NCBI RefSeq assembly: GCF_902497625.1
Contig: NZ_CABVGX010000011.1
Span: 57,824-121,823, forward strand
Length of the DNA: 64,000 nucleotides
Source: Pseudomonas fluorescens
GTDB taxonomy: Bacteria > Pseudomonadota > Gammaproteobacteria > Pseudomonadales > Pseudomonadaceae
Direction of reading: 5' to 3'
The notes below the pieces were generated by a model, which made no database searches, was not told the DNA's origin, and saw only the letters and a list, made by a program, of their open reading frames with translations. Positions 35,206 to 43,658 of the stretch are shown here, piece after piece. Position 1 is the stretch's first letter; every line of letters starts with the position of its first letter. The translations under genes and the position numbers were made by a program.

Positions 35206-35945
35206 GGCAAGGCAATCAACGAGGCAAAGTTAAGACACTGAAACCACGGCACGACTTTCGAAAAACCGGCCGCCAGCAGGCGCTCGCGGTGTTCTTCGAG
35301 GCTGTCGGGTTTCATGACGTTTTCGATGGCGCTGCGCTTCTGGGCGATTTCCAGTTCGCTGTAGCCGTTGGCGCGTTTGAACGCGACGTGCAGATCGGTC
35401 AACAGCGCCTGTTCTTCAGGGTCGGTGAAGCGCAGTTTTTCCGAGAGAATCAGCGCGCCGCCAGGTAGTAGCGACTGACGGATACGCGCGAGCAACGCAG
35501 TACGCTGATCGGGGGCGATGAATTGCAGGGTGAAATTCAGCGCCACCACCGAGGCCGGCTGGAACTGCAGGGCCAGAATGTCGCCTTCGATCACTTCGAC
35601 GGGCAGCAGCTCCTGGAACATCGAGTCCTGGCCGTTGAGGTATTCGCGGCAGCGCTCGACCATCGCCGCCGAGTTATCCACAGCGATGACGCGGCACCCG
35701 TCGGTGCGTACGTGACGGCGCAAGGCCTGAGTCACCGCGCCCAAGGACGAGCCGAGGTCGTAGAGCACGCTGTTCGGCTGGGCAAATTGTGCCGCGAGCA
35801 CGCCGAGGTTTTCGACGATGGTCGGGTAACCTGGCACCGAGCGTTTGATCATGTCCGGAAACACCCGCACCACGTCTTCGTTGAAGGCGAAGTCAGGCAC
35901 CTGGGCCAAAGGCTGGGCGAAAAGGCGATCGGGTTCTTTGCTCAC
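35202..35945 (-). CDS. cmoA: Carboxy-S-adenosyl-L-methionine synthase CmoA
   Basis: This 247-residue enzyme converts SAM and prephenate to carboxy-SAM, the donor used by CmoB for wobble uridine modification. The SAM-binding motif [13 protein letters not shown] lies near residue 65. I use the GTG at 35945, which gives [12 protein letters not shown], the family's usual start. The frame is open for 33 further codons upstream, but that part is basic and unlike CmoA. It is the first gene of the cmoAB pair. Confidence 0.94.
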   Translation of the reverse strand: MSKEPDRLFAQPLAQVPDFAFNEDVVRVFPDMIKRSVPGYPTIVENLGVLAAQFAQPNSVLYDLGSSLGAVTQALRRHVRTDGCRVIAVDNSAAMVERCREYLNGQDSMFQELLPVEVIEGDILALQFQPASVVALNFTLQFIAPDQRTALLARIRQSLLPGGALILSEKLRFTDPEEQALLTDLHVAFKRANGYSELEIAQKRSAIENVMKPDSLEEHRERLLAAGFSKVVPWFQCLNFASLIALP

Positions 35946-36048
35946 GGCGGTTCCGGCGGCTTTGGTGGAAAGGGCCGGCATTTTAGCCAAGTTGGCGCTG
36001 GTATGCGCGGGTTGTCTGATAAACCGCTTCCGTAGCGTTAGCAAGTCT

Positions 36049-36175
36049 GTAGCAGCTGCCGAAGGCTGCGTCCGGCCGCAAGGCCGTTGTGACTTTCCAC
36101 CACGTCACTTCAGGTCTATCGAGGTCATGCAGGGCGAGGGCTTCGCCCTCGGACGCAGCCTACGGCAGCTGCTAC
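36049..36175. repeat. Long inverted repeat of the GCAGCTGCCGAAGG family
   Basis: GTAGCAGCTGCCGAAGGCTG at the left is answered by a CAGCCTACGGCAGCTGCTAC arm at the right. An inner hairpin GGCGAGGGCTTCGCCC lies beside the right arm. The right arm runs into the end of the neighbouring gene and includes its stop codon. Confidence 0.85.
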
Positions 36176-36822
36176 AGAGTGCGGTGGTTTTGCTTTTTTA
36201 GATCGAACGCCGACGCCGTGATCGCCCATTGTCCCAACCAGTAGCTGAGGATAATCACGTAGGGCGCGGCATGGAACGGTGCTACAAAACGGTCGATGCC
36301 GATCACACTGTCGGAAAATACAAAGGCCAGTGCGCCAGCCGCTGCCAACCACGCCGAACGCTTGGGCACGTCGGTGCCCAGCCGTGCCAGCGCGCGCCAG
36401 AGCATTGTGCTGATGGCCACACCGTAAATAATCACCGGAACCAGTAGTGGACCGAGATCATTGGCAATCAGGATGCCCAGCAATAAAGTCCCTACGCCGC
36501 AAGCGATGAGCAGCGGCAACACTGCCAAGCGCCGGCAATCACTCAAATAGGCTTTCAGGTAAGCCAGATGAGCGACCAGAAACGCTCCCAGCCCGAAGAC
36601 AAATAAATCCCCCGGCCATGCCAGAAGCACGTCACCCAGCAGGGAAAAGATCAGGCCCAGGCTGATCCAGCGCCGATAGTCGCTGGCCGGAGCGTCGTGC
36701 AGCCAGCCGAGCAAGGCCAGCACCGGCAGCGGCTTTACCAGCAGGCAAAGCAGCGTGGCGTGCACGGTCAGGCCGTAGATAAAAGTTACTGCCCCCATCA
36801 ACGCCAGGATCAGCCAACCCAC
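36172..36822 (-). CDS. YhhN/TMEM86 family membrane protein (lysoplasmalogenase-like)
   Basis: This 216-residue inner-membrane protein has about eight hydrophobic helices and the family's conserved acidic residues in the membrane (SLLGDVLLAWP near residue 60 and FVFSDSVIGIDRF near residue 170). Members of the YhhN/TMEM86 family are lysoplasmalogenases in animals; the bacterial role is less clear. It starts 2 bases after the inhibitor gene at 36825-37217, so they form one operon. Its TAG lies inside a REP arm. The last six residues (QNHRTL) may therefore be repeat-derived. Confidence 0.88.
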   Translation of the reverse strand: MGWLILALMGAVTFIYGLTVHATLLCLLVKPLPVLALLGWLHDAPASDYRRWISLGLIFSLLGDVLLAWPGDLFVFGLGAFLVAHLAYLKAYLSDCRRLAVLPLLIACGVGTLLLGILIANDLGPLLVPVIIYGVAISTMLWRALARLGTDVPKRSAWLAAAGALAFVFSDSVIGIDRFVAPFHAAPYVIILSYWLGQWAITASAFDLKKQNHRTL

Positions 36823-36824
36823 GA

Positions 36825-37217
36825 TCAGTTCACCGAAATGGCACAGTCGAATGTTTCAACCGGCAACACTTCCGGCGCCCACGGTTGCTGCGACGTCAGG
36901 CGCAAACGACCGTTACCGGAAGCGAATGCCTGAAAGCGCCAGGTGGAGACGCCGGCAGCGCCAACGACACCGGCGTCTTCCGGATTGCGATAAACCTCTG
37001 GTCCTAACGCATGCAGCACGCCACCGGCCGAGTCCTGAATGGCCCAGCGATAGCCCGTGGTCGGATTGCTGGGCAGCGTCAATATCAGGTTTTGACCGTT
37101 GCGCATTTTCAATGGGCACGCGCTCTGTTTTTCCACGGTCAGGTTTTGTTTCGATGGCGAGGCGCAACCCGCCAGCAAGACGAGGGCGATAGGGACCAGC
37201 AGGCGGGTGGGGGACAT
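36825..37217 (-). CDS. icp: Chagasin-type (I42) protease inhibitor lipoprotein
   Basis: This 130-residue lipoprotein has a lipobox LLAGC with Cys18. The mature part carries the inhibitor family I42 signature: NPTTGYRW near residue 50, a central Gly-rich loop and a C-terminal RxxQPW-like loop (TSQQPWAPE). Such proteins are tight inhibitors of papain-type cysteine peptidases and sit in the periplasm or outer membrane. In P. aeruginosa the inhibitor Icp lies next to the Lon-like gene asrA, as I recall; the same order here supports the name. The lon-type gene is 223 bases upstream. Confidence 0.85.
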   Translation of the reverse strand: MSPTRLLVPIALVLLAGCASPSKQNLTVEKQSACPLKMRNGQNLILTLPSNPTTGYRWAIQDSAGGVLHALGPEVYRNPEDAGVVGAAGVSTWRFQAFASGNGRLRLTSQQPWAPEVLPVETFDCAISVN

Positions 37218-37314
37218 GGGATCAGCGGCTCCGGATGTTCACGACGAACGGCGAGCATAACCGAAGATGAGACAAATTGTGACGGCGCCTTGGTCAGGGG
37301 TGACTGCGCAGCCG

Positions 37315-37415
37315 CCATCGCGGGCAAGCCCGGCTCCTACAGGGATTGGCGGTGGAGGACCATGCGCGTTTCAACTGTAGGAGCGAGTCTGGTCTGGGCG
37401 GCATTCCGACGAAAG
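37315..37415. repeat. Diverged REP pair between icp and the lon-type gene
   Basis: CATCGCGGGCAAGCCCGGCT-CCTACAG faces CTGTAGGAGCGAGTCTGGTC, which runs into GGGCGGCATTCCGACGA, the arm also found at 10719-10820. It is a patchwork of two families. Confidence 0.6.
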
Positions 37416-37440
37416 CTATCGAGCAGGCACTGAATCCCTG

Positions 37441-39858
37441 TCAGAACAGTATCTTCGCCACATCCGCAAAGCGCTTGGCAAAGTGCACGGTTATCCCTTC
37501 CTTCAAATAATCCGGCAATTCATCAAAGCTGCCACGGTTCGGCTCCGGCAGTATCAATTCAAAGATCTTCTGCCGCCGCGCTGCAATCACTTTCTCGCGC
37601 ACACCTCCGATCGGCAGCACGTGACCGGTGAGCGTCAGTTCGCCGGTCATGGCCACGCCTTTTTTCGGCGCCTGGTTGCGGGCGAGGGAGAGCAGGGCGC
37701 TGGCCATGGTCACGCCGGCGCTCGGGCCGTCTTTCGGTGTGGCGCCTTCAGGAACGTGCAGGTGGACAAAGGCTTCGTCGAAGAACTTCGGATCGCCGCC
37801 GAACGATTTCAGGTTCGAGCTGACGTAGCTGTAGGCGATTTCCGCCGACTCTTTCATTACATCACCGAGTTGCCCGGTGAGTTTGAAGCCACGGTTCAGG
37901 GTGTGGATACGCGTTGCTTCGATCGGCAGTGTTGCGCCGCCCATGCTGGTCCAGGCCAGGCCCGTAATAACGCCGGTGCCGGACAGTACTTGTTCGTTGC
38001 GGAATACTGGGTGGCCGAGGGAGGCTTCAAGGTCTTTTGGCGCAATTTTGATCACGGCTTTCGGCTCGTCGATCAGCTTCACTACGGCTTTGCGCACCAG
38101 TTTGCCCAGCTGTTTCTCTAGCTGACGCACGCCGGCTTCCCGGGCGTAACCGTCGATCAGGGCTTTCAATGCGCTGTCGCTGATTGCCAGACTGCCTTTC
38201 GAGACGCCGGCTTTTTCGAGCTGCTTGGGCCACAGGTGGCGTTTGGCGATGGCGATCTTTTCTTCGGTGATGTAACCCGACAAGCGAATGATTTCCATCC
38301 GGTCGAGCAACGGCCCGGGGATCGAGTCCAGGGTGTTGGCGGTGCAGATGAACAGCACTTTGGACAGGTCCATGCGCAGGTCGAGGTAGTGGTCGAGGAA
38401 TTCGACGTTCTGCTCCGGGTCGAGGGTTTCCAGCAGCGCCGACGCCGGATCGCCCTGGTAGCTCTGACCCATCTTGTCGATCTCGTCGAGCATGATCACC
38501 GGGTTCATCACTTCAACGTCTTTCAACGCCTGCACCAGTTTGCCCGGTTGCGCGCCGATGTAAGTGCGGCGGTGGCCCTTGATCTCGGCTTCATCGCGCA
38601 TGCCGCCCAGGCTGAAGCGGTAGAAGGGGCGGCCGAGGGATTCGGCGATGGACTTGCCGACACTGGTTTTACCCACGCCCGGAGGGCCGACCAACAGCAC
38701 GATCGAGCCGCTGATTGCGCCTTTGTAGGCACCCACAGCGAGGAACTCAAGGATGCGATCCTTGATGTCATCCAGGCCGGCGTGGTGTTTATCGAGCACT
38801 TTGCGCGCGTGTTTGAGGTCCAGTTTGTCATCACCGTAGACGCCCCAAGGCACCGAGGTGGCCCAGTCGAGGTAATTACGGGTGACCGCATACTCTGGCG
38901 ACCCGGTCTCGAGGATCGACAGCTTGTTCATTTCTTCTTCAATGCGTTTGTGTGCCTGGGGCGACAGAACCTTGCCTTCCAGGCGCTGCTCGAACTGCTC
39001 GATGTCGGCGCTGCGGTCGTCCTTGGTCAGGCCGAGTTCCTGCTGGATGACCTTGAGCTGTTCCTTGAGGAAGAATTCGCGCTGATGTTCGCCGATCTTG
39101 CGGTTCACTTCAGCGGAGATTTCTTTTTGCAGGCGTGCGACTTCGACTTCCTTGCGCAGCATCGGCAGGACTTTTTCCATGCGCTTGAGCATCGGCACGC
39201 AGTCGAGCACTTCCTGCAGTTCGTTGCCGGTGGCCGAGGTGAGCGCGGCGGCGAAGTCGGTCAGCGGTGACGGGTCGTTGGGGCTGAAGCGGTTGAGGTA
39301 GTTCTTCAGCTCTTCGCTGTACAGCGGGTTGAGCGGCAGCAGTTCCTTGATCGCGTTGATCAGCGCCATGCCGTAGGCCTTGACCTCATCGGTCGGCTCG
39401 GTGGGCTGGTGCGGGTATTCGACTTCCACCAGATACGGCGGGCGATGGTGCTTGAGCCAGGTGCGAATGCGTACGCGGGTCAGGCCCTGGGCGACAAATT
39501 GCAGTTTGCCGTTTTCGCGGCTGGCGTGGTGCACCTTGACCAGTGTGCCGTAGAGAGGCAGGGCGGAGGTGTCGAAATGGCGCGGGTCTTCCTGGGGGGT
39601 GTCCATGTAGAACAGGGCCAGGGAGTGGTGTTCGGATTTGCTGACCAGGTCGAGGGTTTCGGCCCAGGGTTCTTCGTTGACGATGACCGGCAGGACTTGC
39701 GCCGGGAAGAACGGGCGATTGTGGATCGGGATGATGTAGACCTTGTCTGGCAGGTTTTGCCCGGGCAGGGCCAGGCCTTTGCCAGTGGAGGAGTGTTCGG
39801 CGTTTTCGGGGTCGGCGTATTCGCTCAGGTCTTCGGGCAATTCTTGCTGGTCGCTCAT
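37441..39858 (-). CDS. Lon-type ATP-dependent protease (AsrA-like second Lon)
   Basis: This 805-residue cytoplasmic AAA+ protease has an N-terminal substrate-binding domain, a coiled middle region, an AAA+ module with Walker A GPPGVGKTS and Walker B VIMLDEIDK, and a C-terminal peptidase with Ser713 (KDGPSAG) and Lys756, 43 residues apart as in E. coli Lon. Pseudomonads carry a main lon next to clpX; this copy, beside icp, corresponds by context to AsrA of P. aeruginosa, linked there to heat and aminoglycoside stress (from memory). The ATG at 39858 (MSDQQELPEDL) follows AGGTG. Confidence 0.92.
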   Translation of the reverse strand: MSDQQELPEDLSEYADPENAEHSSTGKGLALPGQNLPDKVYIIPIHNRPFFPAQVLPVIVNEEPWAETLDLVSKSEHHSLALFYMDTPQEDPRHFDTSALPLYGTLVKVHHASRENGKLQFVAQGLTRVRIRTWLKHHRPPYLVEVEYPHQPTEPTDEVKAYGMALINAIKELLPLNPLYSEELKNYLNRFSPNDPSPLTDFAAALTSATGNELQEVLDCVPMLKRMEKVLPMLRKEVEVARLQKEISAEVNRKIGEHQREFFLKEQLKVIQQELGLTKDDRSADIEQFEQRLEGKVLSPQAHKRIEEEMNKLSILETGSPEYAVTRNYLDWATSVPWGVYGDDKLDLKHARKVLDKHHAGLDDIKDRILEFLAVGAYKGAISGSIVLLVGPPGVGKTSVGKSIAESLGRPFYRFSLGGMRDEAEIKGHRRTYIGAQPGKLVQALKDVEVMNPVIMLDEIDKMGQSYQGDPASALLETLDPEQNVEFLDHYLDLRMDLSKVLFICTANTLDSIPGPLLDRMEIIRLSGYITEEKIAIAKRHLWPKQLEKAGVSKGSLAISDSALKALIDGYAREAGVRQLEKQLGKLVRKAVVKLIDEPKAVIKIAPKDLEASLGHPVFRNEQVLSGTGVITGLAWTSMGGATLPIEATRIHTLNRGFKLTGQLGDVMKESAEIAYSYVSSNLKSFGGDPKFFDEAFVHLHVPEGATPKDGPSAGVTMASALLSLARNQAPKKGVAMTGELTLTGHVLPIGGVREKVIAARRQKIFELILPEPNRGSFDELPDYLKEGITVHFAKRFADVAKILF

Positions 39859-40064
39859 GGGGCACCTGCACAATGGAGTATGGCTCTTAGATGGGGCGGG
39901 TCGGGGGTGGTTTCAATGGTCGTCGATATTTCGGGGTGTGTTTTGGGCGCGGCGGCCTCTGGGACCAGAGCAGTGAATGCTCGCGCGGCCCCCTGTCAGT
40001 TCGGCTAGTTGTGAGCTTCGAAATCAGGGTTGATGATTGTAAATCATGCATGGAGAGCAGATTT

Positions 40065-40958
40065 ATGGTGACCAAAACTTCATTGAGCTACGACGCACTG
40101 GATAGGCTTGTCTGCACTGCCTCGACTGGCGACGTGACAATTCGCAGTTTTTACAGTCGTGACCTTCTTGATATTGAAGTGCAGGGTGATAACGGCCTGC
40201 GCATTGTCAGGAGTAACGATTGTTTGCTCGCTCAGCATCTAATAGTGGCGGGCGAGGTATCCATAAGCCTGCTGGCCACCGATTTACAACGCTCGGTGTT
40301 ATGCGAGTCGCAGGGGCCGCGACTCAGCCCATTTGCATACAGTCCCTATGGTCATCGGTGCCCGCTGAACTCCAGGAAAAGCCTGCTGGCATTCAACGGA
40401 GAGCGACCGAACCTGGCAACGGGAGACTATCTGCTTGGCAACGGCCACCGCGCTTACAATCCGGCACTTATGCGGTTCAACAGTCCGGACAAGCTCAGCC
40501 CGTTCGGTCGGGGCGGGATGAACGTTTACGCCTATTGCAAAGGTGACCCTGTTAATTTCAATGATCCGACTGGACAGTTCTTCGAAGTGATTTTGCAAGC
40601 GCTTAACGCAGTTCATAAAGGGCTCAAATTCAGTTGGAAAAGTTACAGCCTGACACTTAAGCCAGCGGGCAGCGGGCTGGCTTGCGCGGCAACGGTAATA
40701 ACTCGCGCAGGCTATATAACAACGGCAGTGGGTTGGGGGGTACGGTCGAGCGGGTATGCGGTGGGGCAGCCAATTGCAGCGGTTGGAGCTGGTCTGGTAT
40801 CCACAGGCAAGGTCCTGAAACTTGTCGACAAGCTGGCCAATGTGGTGAGGACACGGAAGTTCGCCGACGGTTTAAGGGTGAGATACCGTCAACTCAGGTG
40901 GCGACGTGAGAAGTCTGTTGTTGCTGATCCGGAAGTAGGGCGAATCCGTCGCCTCTGA
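40065..40958 (+). CDS. Small orphan RHS-core protein
   Basis: This 297-residue protein carries the RHS-repeat-associated core near residues 120-175 (LLGNGHRAYNPALMRF, SPFGRGGMNVYAYC, DPVNFNDPTG), including the DP-N-x-x-D-P-x-G end that marks the self-cleaving point in full RHS proteins. Only a few YD-like strands precede it, so it is far shorter than a true RHS cage. After the core come about 120 residues with a hydrophobic Gly/Ala-rich segment and a very basic tail. Such a tail would be the variable toxin-like part. The ATG at 40065 follows GGAGAG. No immunity gene is visible behind it. Confidence 0.8.
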   Translation: MVTKTSLSYDALDRLVCTASTGDVTIRSFYSRDLLDIEVQGDNGLRIVRSNDCLLAQHLIVAGEVSISLLATDLQRSVLCESQGPRLSPFAYSPYGHRCPLNSRKSLLAFNGERPNLATGDYLLGNGHRAYNPALMRFNSPDKLSPFGRGGMNVYAYCKGDPVNFNDPTGQFFEVILQALNAVHKGLKFSWKSYSLTLKPAGSGLACAATVITRAGYITTAVGWGVRSSGYAVGQPIAAVGAGLVSTGKVLKLVDKLANVVRTRKFADGLRVRYRQLRWRREKSVVADPEVGRIRRL

Positions 40959-40968
40959 CTGGCCTGAG

Positions 40969-41001
40969 AAAAAAAAAGGCGACCCCTTGCAGGAGCCGCC
41001 T
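40969..41001 (-). terminator. gcd terminator
   Basis: On the minus strand the stem AGGCGGCTCC/GGGGTCGCCT with a 5-base loop is followed by nine T. It lies 20 bases after the gcd stop and is also close behind the opposite RHS gene. Confidence 0.9.
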
Positions 41002-41021
41002 CTCATTACCGTCGTTGAAAC

Positions 41022-43433
41022 TTACTCGGACAGTTTGTACGCAATCACATAGTCACCTTGCTTGGTGCCCAGCGAGCCATGGCCACCGGCGACGACGAGC
41101 ACGTATTGCTTGCCGTCCTTGCCGGTGTAGGTCATTGGCGTGGTTTGTGCGCCGGCGGGCAGGCGGCCCTCCCAGAGTTGCTTGCCGTTTTTCACGTCGT
41201 AGGCGCGCAGGTACTGGTCGAGAGTGCCGCTGAGGAAGCCGACGCCGCCAGCGGTCATGATCGGGCCGCCCAGGCTTGGCACGCCCATGCTCAGCGGGAT
41301 CGGGACTGGCGAGCTGTCACGCACGGTGCCGTTCTTGTGTTTCCACAGAACTTTCGAGGTGGTCAGGTCGATGGCTGCCACGTAACCCCAAGCGGGTGCC
41401 TGGCACGGCAGGCCCATTGGCGAGAGCAGGGCCTCGAGGACGACGCCATACGGCGCGCCTTTGTTTGGCTGCACGCCTTCGGTTTCGCTTTTACGCGGAC
41501 CTTGCGCGGCGATTTCAGCGGCCGGGATCATTTTCGATTTGAACGCCATGTAGCTCGGGTTCACGAAAGCGAGCTGGCGCACCGGGTCAACCGAGATGCC
41601 GCCCCAGTCGAACACGCCGAAGTTGCCTGGGTAAACGATCGAACCCTGCAACGATGGCGGAGTGAACGGTCCGTCGTAGCGCATGGATTTGAAGTCGATC
41701 CGGCAGATCAGTTGATCGAACGGGGTCACGCCCCACATGTCGCGTTCCTGCAACGGTGGCGGCATCAGGTTGAGGTCAGATTTCGGTTGTGTTGGCGAAG
41801 TGTGATCGCCTTCAACTGCGCCCTGAGGCACCGGCACTTCCTGGATTGGCACGATCGGCTGACCGTTGCTGCGGTCCAGCACGTAGATGCTGCCCTGCTT
41901 GGTGGACGCAAGTACCGCCGGCTTCACGCCGTCAGCGGTTTTCAGGTCCATCAGGGTTGGCTGGCCACCGACGTCCATGTCCCACAGGTCATGGTGGGTG
42001 AACTGCATGTGCCAGCGCACCTTGCCGGTACCGATATCGAGGGCGGTCAGGCCGGCGGCATGCAGTTCCGATTCAGGGGTGCGCGCACCGCCGAACTGGT
42101 CCGGCGTCTGGTTGCCCATCGGCAGGTAGAGCATGCCGAGTTTTTCGTCGACGGCGAACATGGACCACATGTTCGGCGAGTTACGGGTGTAAACCTCGCC
42201 TTCGGCAATCGGCGCAGTGTCGTCCGGCTTGCCACTGTCCCAGTTCCAGACCAGTTGACCGGTGTGCACGTCGAACGCGCGGATCACGCCGCTTGGCTCG
42301 TCAACGGAAACGTTGTCGGTGACGTGGCCGCCAATCACAACCAGGTCCTTGGTGACCGCCGGTGGCGAGGTCGAGTAGTAACCGCCGGCGTTGAAGCCGC
42401 CGATGTTGGCGCTCAGGTCAACCTGGCCGCCGTTACCGAAGTCTTCGCACATCTTGCCGGTGTCGGCGTTCAGGGCGATCAGGCGGGTGTCGGCAGTCGG
42501 CAGGAAGATGCGACGCGGGCAAGCGTTGCTGGCCGGTGCAGGGCTGGCGGTGCCTGTCGGGCTTTGCTCGGAGGCGTAGACAGCGTCATCGTGATACGAC
42601 ACGCCACGGCAGGTCATGTGCGCCCAACCCTTGAAGTTCTCCGCGTTCTGCGTAGAGAGCTTCGGATCGAAACGCCAGATTTCCTTGCCGGTGTCCGGGT
42701 CCAGTGCAATCACCTGGCTGTGCGGCGTGCACACGTAGAGCATGCCGTTGACTTTCAGCGGGGTGTTTTCGGCAGTGGTCTCGCCCGGGTCGTTTGGCCC
42801 AGGGATGTCGCCGGTGCGGTAGCTCCAGGCTTCGACCAGCTTGTGCGCGTTTTGCGGGGTGATCTGCGCCAGTGGCGAGTAACGATCACCGTGGGCGCTG
42901 CGGCCGTAGGAATTCCAGTCACCGTCGGCCATGGGCGGGGCAGTGTTGGTCATGCCCGGCACGCTGTCGCGGTCCAGTTGGCCCTTGATTTCGCCCGGGT
43001 TGGTGAACTGGCTCGCCAGTGCAGTGACGCCCGCCAGGATCACGGCCACGGCCAGTACGCCGGTGGTCATCGGCCCAGTACCCTCGCGCGGCAGCGGACG
43101 GCGGAACCACGGCAGCAACATGACGATGCCCAGCGCAAACAAAAACGCCAGACGCGGCACCAGTTGCCACCAGTCGAGGCCGACTTCCCACAATGCCCAC
43201 ACCGTACTGGCGAACAGCACGATGGCGTACAGGCTCAGCGCAGCACGGCGGGCGGCGATCAGCAGCGCACCGGTCAGCGTCAGGCCGATACCGGCCAGCA
43301 GGTAATACAACGAGCCGCCAAGCATGCTCAGCTTGATTCCCCCGGCCAGCATGGCCAGGCCCATTAGCAGAAGCAAAATGCCAAGCAGCGTTGGCAGCAG
43401 ACGGCTTCGACTCAAAGCACCATCAGTGCTCAT
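41022..43433 (-). CDS. gcd: Membrane-bound PQQ-dependent glucose dehydrogenase
   Basis: This 803-residue quinoprotein oxidises glucose to gluconolactone in the periplasm and passes electrons to ubiquinone. The first 150 residues hold about five membrane helices that anchor it and bind quinone. The rest is the eight-bladed PQQ propeller with typical W-motif strands, the DGDWNSYGRSAHGDRYSPL entry and the GGRYDG-free C-terminal KQYVLVVAGGHG. Length equals that of E. coli Gcd. The ATG at 43433 follows GGAG. The porin next upstream on the same strand supplies glucose. Quinate dehydrogenase is the main alternative; context favours glucose. Confidence 0.93.
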   Translation of the reverse strand: MSTDGALSRSRLLPTLLGILLLLMGLAMLAGGIKLSMLGGSLYYLLAGIGLTLTGALLIAARRAALSLYAIVLFASTVWALWEVGLDWWQLVPRLAFLFALGIVMLLPWFRRPLPREGTGPMTTGVLAVAVILAGVTALASQFTNPGEIKGQLDRDSVPGMTNTAPPMADGDWNSYGRSAHGDRYSPLAQITPQNAHKLVEAWSYRTGDIPGPNDPGETTAENTPLKVNGMLYVCTPHSQVIALDPDTGKEIWRFDPKLSTQNAENFKGWAHMTCRGVSYHDDAVYASEQSPTGTASPAPASNACPRRIFLPTADTRLIALNADTGKMCEDFGNGGQVDLSANIGGFNAGGYYSTSPPAVTKDLVVIGGHVTDNVSVDEPSGVIRAFDVHTGQLVWNWDSGKPDDTAPIAEGEVYTRNSPNMWSMFAVDEKLGMLYLPMGNQTPDQFGGARTPESELHAAGLTALDIGTGKVRWHMQFTHHDLWDMDVGGQPTLMDLKTADGVKPAVLASTKQGSIYVLDRSNGQPIVPIQEVPVPQGAVEGDHTSPTQPKSDLNLMPPPLQERDMWGVTPFDQLICRIDFKSMRYDGPFTPPSLQGSIVYPGNFGVFDWGGISVDPVRQLAFVNPSYMAFKSKMIPAAEIAAQGPRKSETEGVQPNKGAPYGVVLEALLSPMGLPCQAPAWGYVAAIDLTTSKVLWKHKNGTVRDSSPVPIPLSMGVPSLGGPIMTAGGVGFLSGTLDQYLRAYDVKNGKQLWEGRLPAGAQTTPMTYTGKDGKQYVLVVAGGHGSLGTKQGDYVIAYKLSE

Positions 43434-43540
43434 AGTGTGGTTCTCCGTGACGTTTTAAGTGTTCCCGCACAGGTTCACTGTAGATGACGATCCTGTGCGG
43501 GCATGGTTCAGATAAAAACTGGTTGGGCGCGACATCCCCT

Positions 43541-43638
43541 GTAGGAGCGAGCCCGCTCGCGAAAAACCTGAGGACGCCGTGGGGTGTCAGGTTCCCAGCG
43601 TTACCGTTGACGTTCTTCGCAAGCGAGCTCGCTCCTAC
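43541..43638. repeat. REP inverted pair between oprB and gcd
   Basis: GTAGGAGCGAGCCCGCTCGC and a right arm CAAGCGAGCTCGCTCCTAC face each other across about 55 bases. It lies between the two co-directional genes and may limit read-through. Confidence 0.82.
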
Positions 43639-43658
43639 AAAAGGTTTTGTGGTGTTGC

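Noticed and set aside
35946..36044. N-terminal extension of CmoA
   Set aside because: The 33 extra codons are basic and unlike any CmoA start. The GTG at 35945 gives the family's normal length.
41058..43367. A 769-codon open frame on the + strand opposite gcd
   Set aside because: It is the antisense reading of a GC-rich gene. It has no signal, no motif and no ribosome-binding site.
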